NCBI GenBank assembly: GCA_030609965.1
Contig: JAUWSQ010000012.1
Location: forward strand, 1-55,113
DNA: 55,113 bases
DNA from: Candidatus Fermentibacterota bacterium
Lineage (GTDB): Bacteria; Fermentibacterota; Fermentibacteria; Fermentibacterales; JCC-6
Reading direction: 5' to 3'
In this document: piece after piece, positions 1 through 7,701 of the stretch
Numbering within the stretch: the stretch's first letter is position 1
Layout: each line of letters starts with the position of its first letter
The notes under the pieces: generated by a model
Database searches by the model: none
Seen by the model: the letters and a program-made list of their open reading frames with translations, nothing else
Told to the model about the DNA's origin: nothing
Made by a program: the position numbers and the translations under genes

Positions 1-51
1 ATGGACTCGTGTCACTGCAAAGTCATCTGGAACGTCTTCAATGTGTTACAT

Positions 52-127
52 GAACCGCCGTGGTACGGAACCGTATGCCCGGGTGGTGTGGGAGGACGGC
101 GGGAGTGATCCCGCCTCCTACCCGATT
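52..127 (+). mobile_element. 3' end of a group II intron (domains V and VI)
   Basis: The stretch from 52 to about 90 can fold as a domain V: an outer stem pairs accgcc with ggtggt around an inner tacgg/ccgta hairpin. It is followed at about 91-127 by a second hairpin (ggcggga/tcccgcc with gtga loop) and the ending tacccgatt. This arrangement is typical of the 3' end of bacterial group II introns, as remembered from class C-type elements. The reverse transcriptase gene would lie upstream, outside the window. The exact intron boundary near 127 is an estimate, and activity cannot be judged. Confidence 0.55.
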
Positions 128-161
128 ATTCGGACCTAGGCATTCGAAACGATAATAACTG

Positions 162-485
162 TCAGGGCAGCCAGTAAAAGAATCCATACCACCACTGCAA
201 TAAAGCCCTAAGTTCTATATGAAGGTTACTTAGGGCCTTATGGTATTTATGGTATTCCTTCAAAAGGCACGCATTAGGCACGCTCTGAATCCGAGAGAAC
301 AGACTTCCCAGCCTTATCGACAATGTCATATTTGTCCTTATACAGAATGTGCAGCAATGTTTCGAAAAGACCGTATACAATATTACAACGGGAAGCTGAA
401 TCAATTCGATAACAAGAACTCCACTGAGTACCCGCTTTAGAATTTCATCCCTGTTCCCCTGTCGCCACATTCTTGATGTAGCCAT
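162..485 (-). CDS. Hypothetical small protein, doubtful
   Basis: An open frame on the minus strand; from the Met at 485 it encodes about 107 residues. It has one hydrophobic stretch near residues 20-40 (SGVLVIELIQLPVVILYTVF) and a Cys-containing segment after it. I recognise no family. It lies between intron debris and a terminator, in a region without other clear genes. No convincing ribosome binding site precedes it. It may be a decayed membrane protein gene or a chance open frame. Confidence 0.22.
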   Translation of the reverse strand: MATSRMWRQGNRDEILKRVLSGVLVIELIQLPVVILYTVFSKHCCTFCIRTNMTLSIRLGSLFSRIQSVPNACLLKEYHKYHKALSNLHIELRALLQWWYGFFYWLP

Positions 486-570
486 GACCGATTCAGAAAA
501 AGATGAACTCATGAGTCTGTGGCAGAATGATTGGGAAGAGTTTATTTCTGTTACCATAGAAGAGAGATAA
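484..570 (+). CDS. Possible 28-residue ORF or gene remnant
   Basis: ATG at 484 opens a frame of 28 acidic codons (MTDSEKDELMSLWQNDWEEF and eight more), ending at TAA 568-570. The amphipathic, Trp-containing sequence looks protein-like, but an in-frame stop lies just before the ATG and no ribosome binding site is obvious. It could be the last fragment of a larger lost gene. Function unknown. Confidence 0.2.
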   Translation: MTDSEKDELMSLWQNDWEEFISVTIEER

Positions 571-594
571 TCGTTATTCTTAAAAAATAGAATT

Positions 595-619
595 GGGCGC
601 TGATTTGTAGTCAGCGCCC
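595..619 (-). terminator. Rho-independent terminator of the 641-1510 gene
   Basis: A perfect 9-bp stem (gggcgctga / tcagcgccc) with a 7-nt loop lies just downstream of the minus-strand stop codon at 641. On the minus strand it is followed by a T-rich run (complement of the a-rich stretch at 581-592). It could also act weakly in the other direction. Confidence 0.7.
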
Positions 620-640
620 TCTTATTATACTGTGATCAGA

Positions 641-1510
641 TCAGTTGAAATCAAGTGTTTTTATTGTTCCCCACGTGGCAGGTGTAAGAGCTGATCCTGT
701 GATTTCTATATCAAGCTCGGAAATCCAGAAGTCGCCGGCGGAATCCTCGTAGCTCCAGAAGTAAGTATCTCTGGTTTCGGAGTAGGCAAGGCCCAGTGAA
801 GTTAAACAGGGAGCAGGGCATGAAACAAATCCGAGACTTGTCAGCGTTGAACCATCGTAGCTGTAGAAGTAGAAATTGAATAAACCGTACGATGTTACCA
901 TGATGCCTAAATCAGATCCGAACGGGAATGTGGTAAGACCGCTGGGCTGTGCCGAGCCGAGTTCCGGTATATCGAAATACTGAACCCCTGAACCGTCAGT
1001 ATTGAAACTTACGATCTGCTTCGTTGTCCAGTTGAAGGTTTCCCATATTCTGTTTCCGTCGTAGTCCATTCCTCTTCCGTCGTCTCCAACGGGGTTTGTA
1101 ATGAGGTGCCATACGGATGTGTCCCACCAGTACATGTGATTCTGATCAAAGTCGTTGAAATAGCAGTTACTGAGCAAATCCACGCAGACACCAAACTCAT
1201 GCAGAGAAGGTGCATAGTTCAGGGCAAGTTCCCCGAGCATGTTTCCGTTATCCGGATCGCAACTGTACATAATGTCATCATCGTTACTCACGAAAACAAG
1301 AACATTGGAGTCGCTTGAAAAATCAAGCCCCATAATCTGCTGCGCATAGTCGCAGTTGAAGGTATTGAGAATGGTTATTGATATATCGTCGTTTTCTGTC
1401 CCAATGAGGACATCAGTGCTGCTGCTGGTCGGCATAAAACCGTTGCTGCTATGGTTCGCAAAAGCCGCAAGCGGCAGAAGTACAAGAACAACAAGTATTG
1501 TTGTTTTCAT
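641..1510 (-). CDS. Secreted propeller-like protein with C-terminal tail motif
   Basis: The product is about 289 residues. The start is the ATG at 1510 because a strong GGGGGGA ribosome site lies just before it and a signal peptide follows (MKTTILVVLVLLPLAAFA). A longer in-frame reading to 1552 would put 14 residues before the signal. The mature part has repeated segments of the type 'GLDFSSDSNVLVFVSND' and 'GMDYDGNRIWETFN', as in beta-propeller or NHL-like proteins; no catalytic motif is seen. The last residues (TPATWGTIKTLDFN) match the tails of the products at 4143-4886 and 11468-12067, suggesting a common export or anchoring signal. A TATAAT-like -10 lies at 1544-1549 on the minus strand. 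Molecular role unknown. Confidence 0.75.
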   Translation of the reverse strand: MKTTILVVLVLLPLAAFANHSSNGFMPTSSSTDVLIGTENDDISITILNTFNCDYAQQIMGLDFSSDSNVLVFVSNDDDIMYSCDPDNGNMLGELALNYAPSLHEFGVCVDLLSNCYFNDFDQNHMYWWDTSVWHLITNPVGDDGRGMDYDGNRIWETFNWTTKQIVSFNTDGSGVQYFDIPELGSAQPSGLTTFPFGSDLGIMVTSYGLFNFYFYSYDGSTLTSLGFVSCPAPCLTSLGLAYSETRDTYFWSYEDSAGDFWISELDIEITGSALTPATWGTIKTLDFN

Positions 1511-1679
1511 TTTCCCCCCTTTAAGTGTAGGTTTATTAAAGATATTATACATATTAATGTACTATATTCTTTAACGTGGCTCGTAATCTAATACCTGCTG
1601 ATTCACAAGACAAGCTCAGTCTCTGCTCAGGAAAAGTTGAAAGTTATCAGTATCCGGACAATGAATTTCAGACGATCGA

Positions 1680-1823
<144 letters not shown>

Positions 1824-1973
1824 CTATGCCTCTGGAACTTGTCTGTGAACCTTGTGCAGACTACGTTCCCTGGAAAGACGAAGTCGCGGAGATAGATTCA
1901 GGTTGATTATTCATGAGTAGGGTATCAGAGGGACCGGTGTGTCCTGATGCGCAGTTTTCAGGGGGTACCAGAC

Positions 1974-1997
1974 GGTTTCCGGGATCTCCCGGGAACC
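1974..1997. repeat. 24-bp palindromic repeat, copy 1
   Basis: An imperfect palindrome with core ccgggatctcccgg. The 21 bp at 1977-1997 recur as an exact reverse complement at 11243-11263, and a variant lies at 11200-11223. All copies sit beside transposase remnants, so the element may be a REP-like unit or part of a lost insertion sequence. Confidence 0.6.
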
Positions 1998-2061
1998 ACT
2001 CGTTACAGGTAATGGTGGTTTTCTTGTTGACGTGGGATTGTGGAAAATCTACTGTCCTATT

Positions 2062-2328
2062 GCAGGAGTAGAGCTGAGACATATTGAGCCGGGGAAACCG
2101 AACCAGAATGCTTATATAGAAAGAGTCAACAGGACATATCGTGAGGAGGTTTTGAACGCATACTTGTTTGATAGTCCGAAGCGTGTTCGAGAGATCACAG
2201 AGAACTGGATGAGAAGTTACAGGAATGGCGGCCACATAGCTCTATTGGAGAGTTGTCACCGAGTGTTTATCGGGAAATGTTATCTACAGATGTCTCCTAT
2301 TATGAACTGTCCTCTTAACAGGGGGGCT
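2062..2328 (+). pseudogene. IS3-family transposase (OrfB) C-terminal fragment, frameshifted
   Basis: The frame reads GVELRHIEPGKPNQNAYIER, then a segment ending NWMRSY, which is the end of the DDE integrase core of IS3-type OrfB, including the Asn/Glu-containing last catalytic segment. After NWMRSY the reading frame shifts by one base. The continuation EWRPHSSIGELSPSVYREM is found in another frame, ending at TAA about 2328. The N-terminal two thirds, the first two catalytic Asp residues and OrfA are absent. It is a dead remnant; no terminal inverted repeats were identified. Confidence 0.8.
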
Positions 2329-2340
2329 TACGGTTAATAA

Positions 2341-2706
2341 TCCGGCGGATATTCACATCCGTAATGCGCTGATAGAGTATTTTCAAGGGCGTTATCTGCC
2401 CCACTTTTAATCAATTGCATCTATTTTTCCATTGCTGAAGTAATCGCTCAGATGGATTACGCGGTTCATATCAAACTTACCGGTAGTGAAAGGGGCGAAA
2501 AGAAGAATAGCAGTTCTCTCGATTATCCCATAAATACATGTCACTCATACATATAACCTCTCACATTAACGTGAATACCGGTACTAACAGTATATTCATA
2601 TCAGATTAGAAGATTGAATTTTTCAATGAGAATGACCCCGGAGAGTTTTCTTATCGGAAAACTGATGGTATCGGGCATAATATTATTCTGAAAGGAGCAG
2701 ACTGTA
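2341..2706. other. Intergenic stretch with no firm gene
   Basis: No supported gene. A 45-codon minus-strand frame (2407-2544, GTG start, no ribosome site) reads like protein (FDMNRVIHLSDYFSNGKIDA) and may be the end of a lost gene. A short plus-strand frame before the TAA near 2410 (NPADIHIRNALIEYF) may be the tail of another. Both are too short to name. The end of the stretch carries the ribosome site AAAGGAG for the gene at 2707. Confidence 0.4.
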
Positions 2707-3855
2707 ATGATGAAAAAACTGATTATAGCGCTGGCATTAGCAGCAGTACTGATATCCGGCTGTGGAGGCGGTGAATCAGAACCAATATCTGTGGATGTAC
2801 AGGAAATAGAAGAGAGAGTCTCAATAACAATAACCGATTCAATCGGTGTTGAGATCGGGGACAGTAACTACGTTTTCGCCTCGATAGATGCTCTTGCACA
2901 TGGCCCTGACGGTAATATCTACCTTCTGGACAGAGGAGCCGCCTGCGTTCGAGTCTACTCTCCCGGCGGGGAATTCATCAGAAGAATTTCACGTCAGGGA
3001 AACGGTCCCGGTGAGATCACCGCCGCGTTCGGCATGGCGGTTCTAGGTGACGGAAGGATTTCGATCTGCGCACCCATGCAGGGCGGGATACACAATTTCC
3101 TGCCTGACGGGGAGTGGGAAGGACTTTCCGCCGAGTTTACCAACAACCCTCCGATGAATATGGTCGGAGCTGATTCTAATGCCTATATAGCACTGAAACT
3201 CACAGTGGACGTTGTCGATGGTGAACTGATTTCGGAATTCCTTATCGGAAGATATGAGGAGGACAACGAACCGTCTGTACTCTACTACGAAACCGAGTTC
3301 CAGTTCGATCCCACCGACCTGACCGCAATTCTCAATCAAAGCCTTTTCAGTCATGAATTCTTCGCCGACAGATCAGGCAACGTATACCTCTCTCAATACT
3401 CCACCGTGGATTACATCGTGAATGTTTTCGACAGAGATGGAAATCAGATCCTGCAAATTGAAAAGGATGTAGCAAAAGTAGAAAAATCACCGGAAGAAAT
3501 CCAGGAGGAAAAGACCTGGATGGAAACCTGGCTGAGAAGCATAGGTGCTCAGGGTGTTGTGATCGAATACAATCCGGAACCATACAGGTGGACGATAACC
3601 GATATCGGTTGCGATGGTCTGGGCAGAATATGGGTCAGAAGAGGAACCGAACTCGCGCCGGTATTCGATGTTTACGACGCTCAGGGCAATTCGCTTTTCG
3701 TGGCTGAAGTAGAAGGTATCGGAGATGACGCTCAGTTCTGGGATTTCGTCATAGATGAATATGGGATTATGGCCTTTTCGGTGAACCCGGATTACTATTC
3801 GAAGATCTGGCTGATGGATATTTCTGAAGAGAATAGCGAATGGGAACAGATGTAA
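2707..3855 (+). CDS. Lipoprotein with six-bladed beta-propeller-like domain
   Basis: The 382-residue product begins with a lipoprotein signal (MMKKLIIALALAAVLISGC), cleaved before the Cys and followed by a Gly-rich linker. It should therefore be membrane-anchored outside the cytoplasm. The body has NHL/6-bladed-propeller features: 'GPDGNIYLLDRGAACVRVYS', 'GGEFIRRISRQGNGPGEI' and later blades such as 'DRSGNVYLSQYS' and 'CDGLGRIWVRRG'. No enzyme motif is visible; such proteins often bind ligands or partner proteins. The ATG at 2707 is preceded by AAAGGAG with 9-nt spacing (a second ATG follows at 2710). The gene stands alone and has its own terminator downstream. Confidence 0.8.
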   Translation: MMKKLIIALALAAVLISGCGGGESEPISVDVQEIEERVSITITDSIGVEIGDSNYVFASIDALAHGPDGNIYLLDRGAACVRVYSPGGEFIRRISRQGNGPGEITAAFGMAVLGDGRISICAPMQGGIHNFLPDGEWEGLSAEFTNNPPMNMVGADSNAYIALKLTVDVVDGELISEFLIGRYEEDNEPSVLYYETEFQFDPTDLTAILNQSLFSHEFFADRSGNVYLSQYSTVDYIVNVFDRDGNQILQIEKDVAKVEKSPEEIQEEKTWMETWLRSIGAQGVVIEYNPEPYRWTITDIGCDGLGRIWVRRGTELAPVFDVYDAQGNSLFVAEVEGIGDDAQFWDFVIDEYGIMAFSVNPDYYSKIWLMDISEENSEWEQM

Positions 3856-3889
3856 TTAGCTGAAATGCTGCATCCCTGAGAAGAAGACC

Positions 3890-3934
3890 GGTGATCCGCT
3901 TGCTGAAAGTAATCGGATCACCTGGGTCGTTTTT
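3890..3934 (+). terminator. Rho-independent terminator after the propeller lipoprotein
   Basis: A perfect 9-bp stem (ggtgatccg at 3890-3898 with cggatcacc at 3914-3922), a 15-nt loop and a following tcgttttt run lie 35 bp after the stop codon at 3855. Confidence 0.65.
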
Positions 3935-4142
3935 GTCACTGACAAGTATACAGGGGCTGTCTTTCAGTCTGGGTGAGAAACGAACAGCTCCACCCGCTAT
4001 CGTTTTCATCTGTTTCCGGCTTAGAAGATAAACCCCGATCCGTAGAAGACCAGAGAAGACTTCAATATGGGAACAATGTTATATTTGAATTACAGGAAAT
4101 TATTGCGAATGGAAATGATATACTAGATATGGAGTGTCACTG

Positions 4143-4886
4143 ATGAAAATATTTCTCATTGTACTGTTTCTATTACCGGTTCTTGCTGTTGCCAGTTCCG
4201 TTAATGTTCTGTCCTCTTTCTACAGCCCTGACTGGTTTCCAAATGGCCTTGCATGGGACGGAAATTACCTGTGGCTGCTCGGTGGACATTACGATACTTT
4301 CTATAAGATCAATACAGGCGGCTCGGTAATAAGTTCTTTCACTCCTTCAGAACCGGGGGGCTTCAATGGAGATGGAGCCGCATTTGACGGAACCAATCTC
4401 TGGGGAATGTTCCTCGAATCAACAGCCAGTCCGGGAGAAGTATACGAGTATACAACATCCGGTACTTATGTTTCATCTTTCATGTGTCCGGAAATATATC
4501 ACTTCGGTATGACGTGGGATGGAAACAACCTCTGGGTGTCATGCCGGGGTTCACAGGTAATCTATGAGATGAGTAAGGAAGGAATCGTCCTCAGCTCATT
4601 CTCGATTCCCCATACAAATCCAGGGGATATGGCCTGGAACGGTACGCATCTTTTTTATACTGCCAAGGATGACAAGCTGATCGTTGAAGTGACAACTGAT
4701 GGAATTATTGTTGATACATACGATGTAACCACTATTTCAAGCGACATGAAACCAACAGCTCTTACGTTTGATGGGAGCAATTTCTGGGTATCTGATCAGG
4801 AGCACGACATTATCTATGAGGTGGAACTCTTCGGCACCGGTTTTGAGCAGTATACATTCGGAAGAATCAAGACACTGTTCCGGTAA
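4143..4886 (+). CDS. Secreted WDG-repeat beta-propeller protein with C-terminal tail motif
   Basis: The 247-residue product starts at ATG 4143 (GGAG eight bases upstream; a GTG at 4134 is the alternative) with a signal peptide (MKIFLIVLFLLPVLAVASS). The mature protein is made of about 40-residue repeats containing a W/F-D-G-x-x-L/F-W core (GLAWDGNYLWLLGG, GAAFDGTNLWGM, GMTWDGNNLWVS, ALTFDGSNFWVS), typical of a small propeller. No catalytic motif is seen. It ends EQYTFGRIKTLFR, the same kind of tail as the genes at 641 and 11468. It converges on the TPR gene at 4903 with only 16 bp between. Confidence 0.75.
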   Translation: MKIFLIVLFLLPVLAVASSVNVLSSFYSPDWFPNGLAWDGNYLWLLGGHYDTFYKINTGGSVISSFTPSEPGGFNGDGAAFDGTNLWGMFLESTASPGEVYEYTTSGTYVSSFMCPEIYHFGMTWDGNNLWVSCRGSQVIYEMSKEGIVLSSFSIPHTNPGDMAWNGTHLFYTAKDDKLIVEVTTDGIIVDTYDVTTISSDMKPTALTFDGSNFWVSDQEHDIIYEVELFGTGFEQYTFGRIKTLFR

Positions 4887-4902
4887 ACGAAAACCGCTGC
4901 CC

Positions 4903-6249
4903 TTAATTACGAGAATGCTGAGACTCGTTGTGCTCAGAAAGTTCGGGATAAAGTTTCTTCATGCATTCAGGACAGAGTCCGTGGCTGAACTGGGCTTCCG
5001 AGTACTCGGAGACATATGATTCGATCTGTTTCCAGTATCCGTGGTCATCACGGATCTTCTTGCATGACGCACAGATCGGAAGCAACCCGCTTAGTTGTTT
5101 CACTTCATCGAGAGCGTGTTTCAGATCCTCATTCGTTTTTACTAGCTCAATATTACTGAGTCTGTATATCTCTTGTTCCTTTTCCTTCTTTTCTGTTTCG
5201 TACTTCACCTGCAACTCGTTGATTCTACTGCTGCTGTCTTCATTGAAGATTTCGTCATTCAGCGCCTTGAATTTCTTATGGTATTCCAGCGCTTTCCTGA
5301 AATCCCCCTTCTGTTCCAGGACTGTTGAAAATGTCTCACAGCAGTCTCTTTTAAGATCAGGAACTCCAATCTCTTCCGCTGCATCAAATCCTCTCCCTAT
5401 ATATTCAAGAGCCTCGGAAAGGCGATCGGTGGAGGCATATATCACGCCTATACTGAGGAGTGTATCAACCGACGCCAGTTTGTCACCCGTTTCCTCCTCG
5501 ATCTTTAGTGATCCTAAGAAATACTCAAGCGCTTTATCGAAATTCTTCAGATCCTGGTAAACTGTGCCGATATTAGTCAATGTGTGAGAGAACCCTCGCT
5601 TATCATTAAGGTCTTCTCTGATTTCCAGCGCTTTATGATAGTATTCCAGAGCTTTCTCTGATTCTCCTGATTTTCGGTAGATATTCCCAGCATTGTTGAA
5701 TGAATTAGAGAGACCATTTTTATCATCAAGTTCCTCGCTAATCTTTATTGATTTATTATAGTAATCCAGAGCTTTTTTCCTGTCACCCATGTTATTGTAT
5801 ATAATTCCAATGTTGTTAAGAACAGGTGCAATTCCCGGTTTGTCTTCTACCTCCTCAAGAATACTGAGGGCCTTCAGATAGCATTCCAGAGCCTTATCGT
5901 ACTTCCCCATCCTCCAATACGTTACGCCAATAATATTAAGAGCGGAAGACTTGTTTCTGTCATTATCGATTTCGAGTTTTTTAAAACCATAGTCCAGAGC
6001 AGCCTGATATTCGCCAAGGCACTGTTTGGCCCAGCAGAGTTCTTTCAGGATAGCTGATTCCAGGTCTTTATCTTCAACACTTTCCAGCAGTTCAAGTCCC
6101 TGGATACCGTATTCAATTACCTTCTGTGAGTTGATTCCCCTGAATACCACACATAGATCAGCGAGAATTCCTGTCCGTTCCAGTCCTTCTGTTCCGGGAA
6201 GCATTTTCTCAAGAGCCTCCGGATCATTTCTACCGGTCGAAGAGGTCAT
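4903..6249 (-). CDS. TPR protein with coiled coil and Cys-rich C-terminal module
   Basis: The 448-residue protein has about seven tandem TPR units (residues about 45-320, for example KALDYYNKSIKISEELDDKN and KALEYYHKALEIREDLNDKR). A charged coiled coil follows (about 335-385, YETEKKEKEQEIYRL). A C-terminal module then has CASC and CPEC pairs (LLPICASCKKIRDDHGYWKQ and FSHGLCPECMKKLYPE). This module is known at the end of many bacterial receiver, PAS and kinase proteins; the Cys pairs suggest metal binding, which is inference. No signal peptide: a cytoplasmic adaptor is likely. It is the last gene of a four-gene minus-strand cassette with a FIST protein and hybrid kinase, so a role in that signalling path is likely. 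The paralogue at 6284 lies 34 bp upstream. Confidence 0.8.
   Translation of the reverse strand: MTSSTGRNDPEALEKMLPGTEGLERTGILADLCVVFRGINSQKVIEYGIQGLELLESVEDKDLESAILKELCWAKQCLGEYQAALDYGFKKLEIDNDRNKSSALNIIGVTYWRMGKYDKALECYLKALSILEEVEDKPGIAPVLNNIGIIYNNMGDRKKALDYYNKSIKISEELDDKNGLSNSFNNAGNIYRKSGESEKALEYYHKALEIREDLNDKRGFSHTLTNIGTVYQDLKNFDKALEYFLGSLKIEEETGDKLASVDTLLSIGVIYASTDRLSEALEYIGRGFDAAEEIGVPDLKRDCCETFSTVLEQKGDFRKALEYHKKFKALNDEIFNEDSSSRINELQVKYETEKKEKEQEIYRLSNIELVKTNEDLKHALDEVKQLSGLLPICASCKKIRDDHGYWKQIESYVSEYSEAQFSHGLCPECMKKLYPELSEHNESQHSRN
4963..5208. repeat. 246-bp near-identical repeat, copy 1 (end of TPR gene)
   Basis: This segment encodes the coiled coil and Cys-rich module of the first TPR gene. 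It matches 6332-6577 with only five differences by my count (about 98%), while the TPR halves of the two genes are much more diverged. This points to gene conversion or recent module transfer. Confidence 0.85.
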
Positions 6250-6283
6250 ATCATCTGGTATTCTATGAGTTCATATGTCAACA

Positions 6284-7630
6284 TTAGGCTTCCCCTTTTC
6301 CAACCATGTATTCAGGATAGAGCTTCTTAGCGCATTCAGGGCAGAGTCCGTGGCTGAACTGGGCTTCCGAGTGCTCGGAGACATACGATTCGATCTGTTT
6401 CCAGTATCCGTGGTCATCACGAATCTTCTTGCATGACGCACAGATCGGAAGCAACCCGCTTAGTTGTTTCACTTCATCGAGAGCGTGTTTCAGATCCTCA
6501 TTCGTTTTTACGAGCTCAATATTACTGAGTCTGTATATCTCTTGTTCCTTTTCCTTCTTTTCTGTTTCGTACTTCACTCGCAGTTCATTGATCTTCCTAC
6601 TGCTGTCTTTAGTGTATATCTCATCATTAAGTGCTTTGTACTTCTTATGAAATTCGAGCGCTTCCCTGAATTTTCCTATTATTTCGCAGACCTCGGAATA
6701 GGATTGATAGATATTTCTCTTTATTGAGGGTGAGTCGATACGGTCTGTGTACGCAAGTCCTTTTCCGGCATATTCATAAGCTTCCTGAATATTGGCTGTG
6801 CTCGCATAGCTAAGGCTTATGGAAAGCAGTGTCTGGGAAGCATCATCTATGTCGCCTTTCCCCATCTCGATCTCAAGTGCTCTGAAGAAACAGTCAAGCG
6901 CTTTATCATGATTATTCAGATCGTAATGAATCATGCCGATATTAGTGAGAACGCGAGCAATTTTCCACCTTTCTCCAAGCTTCTCCCTGATTTCCAGAGC
7001 TCTCTGATAATATTCCAGCGCTTTCTCCAGTTCATCTGTCCGACGGAAGATGCTTCCAGCGTTGTTGAGAGAATTGGCAAGATTAGTGTAACAGCCGTGT
7101 TCCTCGCATATTTCTATGGCTCTGTTATAGTAGTCCAGAGCGGTGCTTTTGTCATTCAAGTCGCTGTAGATAATTCCTATGTTATTCAGTAATGATGATA
7201 CTTTAAGGATTTCATTCGATTCTTCGAAAATTCTGAGAGCCTTCAGGAAGTACTCAAGAGCCTGATCAATATTTGACAGCTTGTAGTAAATAATACCGAT
7301 TCGGTTGAATGTATCAGATTTGCTTATTTTGTCATTTGTTATATTGGTTATCTCAAGATTTCTAAAACCGTATTCCAGTGCTGTTTCATACTCTCCAAAA
7401 CACTGATAGGCCCAGCAGAGTTCATTCAGTATTATGGATTCCAGCTTTTTATCCTCGATTACTTCAAGCAGCTCCAGGCCCTGCTTCCCGAATTCAATGG
7501 TCTTTCCGCGATCTGTTTCCCTGTATGCGATACAGAGATCCGCCAGAATTCTGATTCGTTTCAGTCCTTCTGTTCCGGGAAGCATTTTCTCGAGAGCTTC
7601 GGTATCTTTTCTGTCAAGTGAATCGGTCAT
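6284..7630 (-). CDS. TPR protein with coiled coil and Cys-rich C-terminal module (paralogue)
   Basis: From the Met at 7630 the product is 448 residues, the same length as its neighbour. The start is chosen because MTDSLDRKDTEALEKMLPG aligns with the neighbour's MTSSTGRNDPEALEKMLPG; an upstream in-frame ATG at 7681 would add 17 unrelated residues. About seven TPR units are followed by the charged coiled coil and the CASC/CPEC module. The C-terminal 80 residues are almost identical to those of the 4903-6249 product, the TPR parts only moderately similar. The two proteins could therefore bind different partners but deliver to the same target. It lies 71 bp downstream of the kinase gene on the same strand. 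Confidence 0.8.
   Translation of the reverse strand: MTDSLDRKDTEALEKMLPGTEGLKRIRILADLCIAYRETDRGKTIEFGKQGLELLEVIEDKKLESIILNELCWAYQCFGEYETALEYGFRNLEITNITNDKISKSDTFNRIGIIYYKLSNIDQALEYFLKALRIFEESNEILKVSSLLNNIGIIYSDLNDKSTALDYYNRAIEICEEHGCYTNLANSLNNAGSIFRRTDELEKALEYYQRALEIREKLGERWKIARVLTNIGMIHYDLNNHDKALDCFFRALEIEMGKGDIDDASQTLLSISLSYASTANIQEAYEYAGKGLAYTDRIDSPSIKRNIYQSYSEVCEIIGKFREALEFHKKYKALNDEIYTKDSSRKINELRVKYETEKKEKEQEIYRLSNIELVKTNEDLKHALDEVKQLSGLLPICASCKKIRDDHGYWKQIESYVSEHSEAQFSHGLCPECAKKLYPEYMVGKGEA
6332..6577. repeat. 246-bp near-identical repeat, copy 2 (end of TPR gene)
   Basis: The partner of 4963-5208, in direct orientation at an offset of 1369 bp. The five differences give only two amino-acid changes in the shared module (Y/H in the SEYSEAQF segment and M/A after CPEC). 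Confidence 0.85.
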
Positions 7631-7701
7631 ATATACATGCCAGATCTGTTGTCGATTGATCGTTCCTTTTGAATATCGCAAGACCGGGACTGTCGGTACA
7701 A

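Noticed and set aside
2407..2544. 45-residue minus-strand ORF
   Set aside because: Protein-like composition but no ribosome site, no family and it lies in a decayed region; mentioned only in the intergenic entry.
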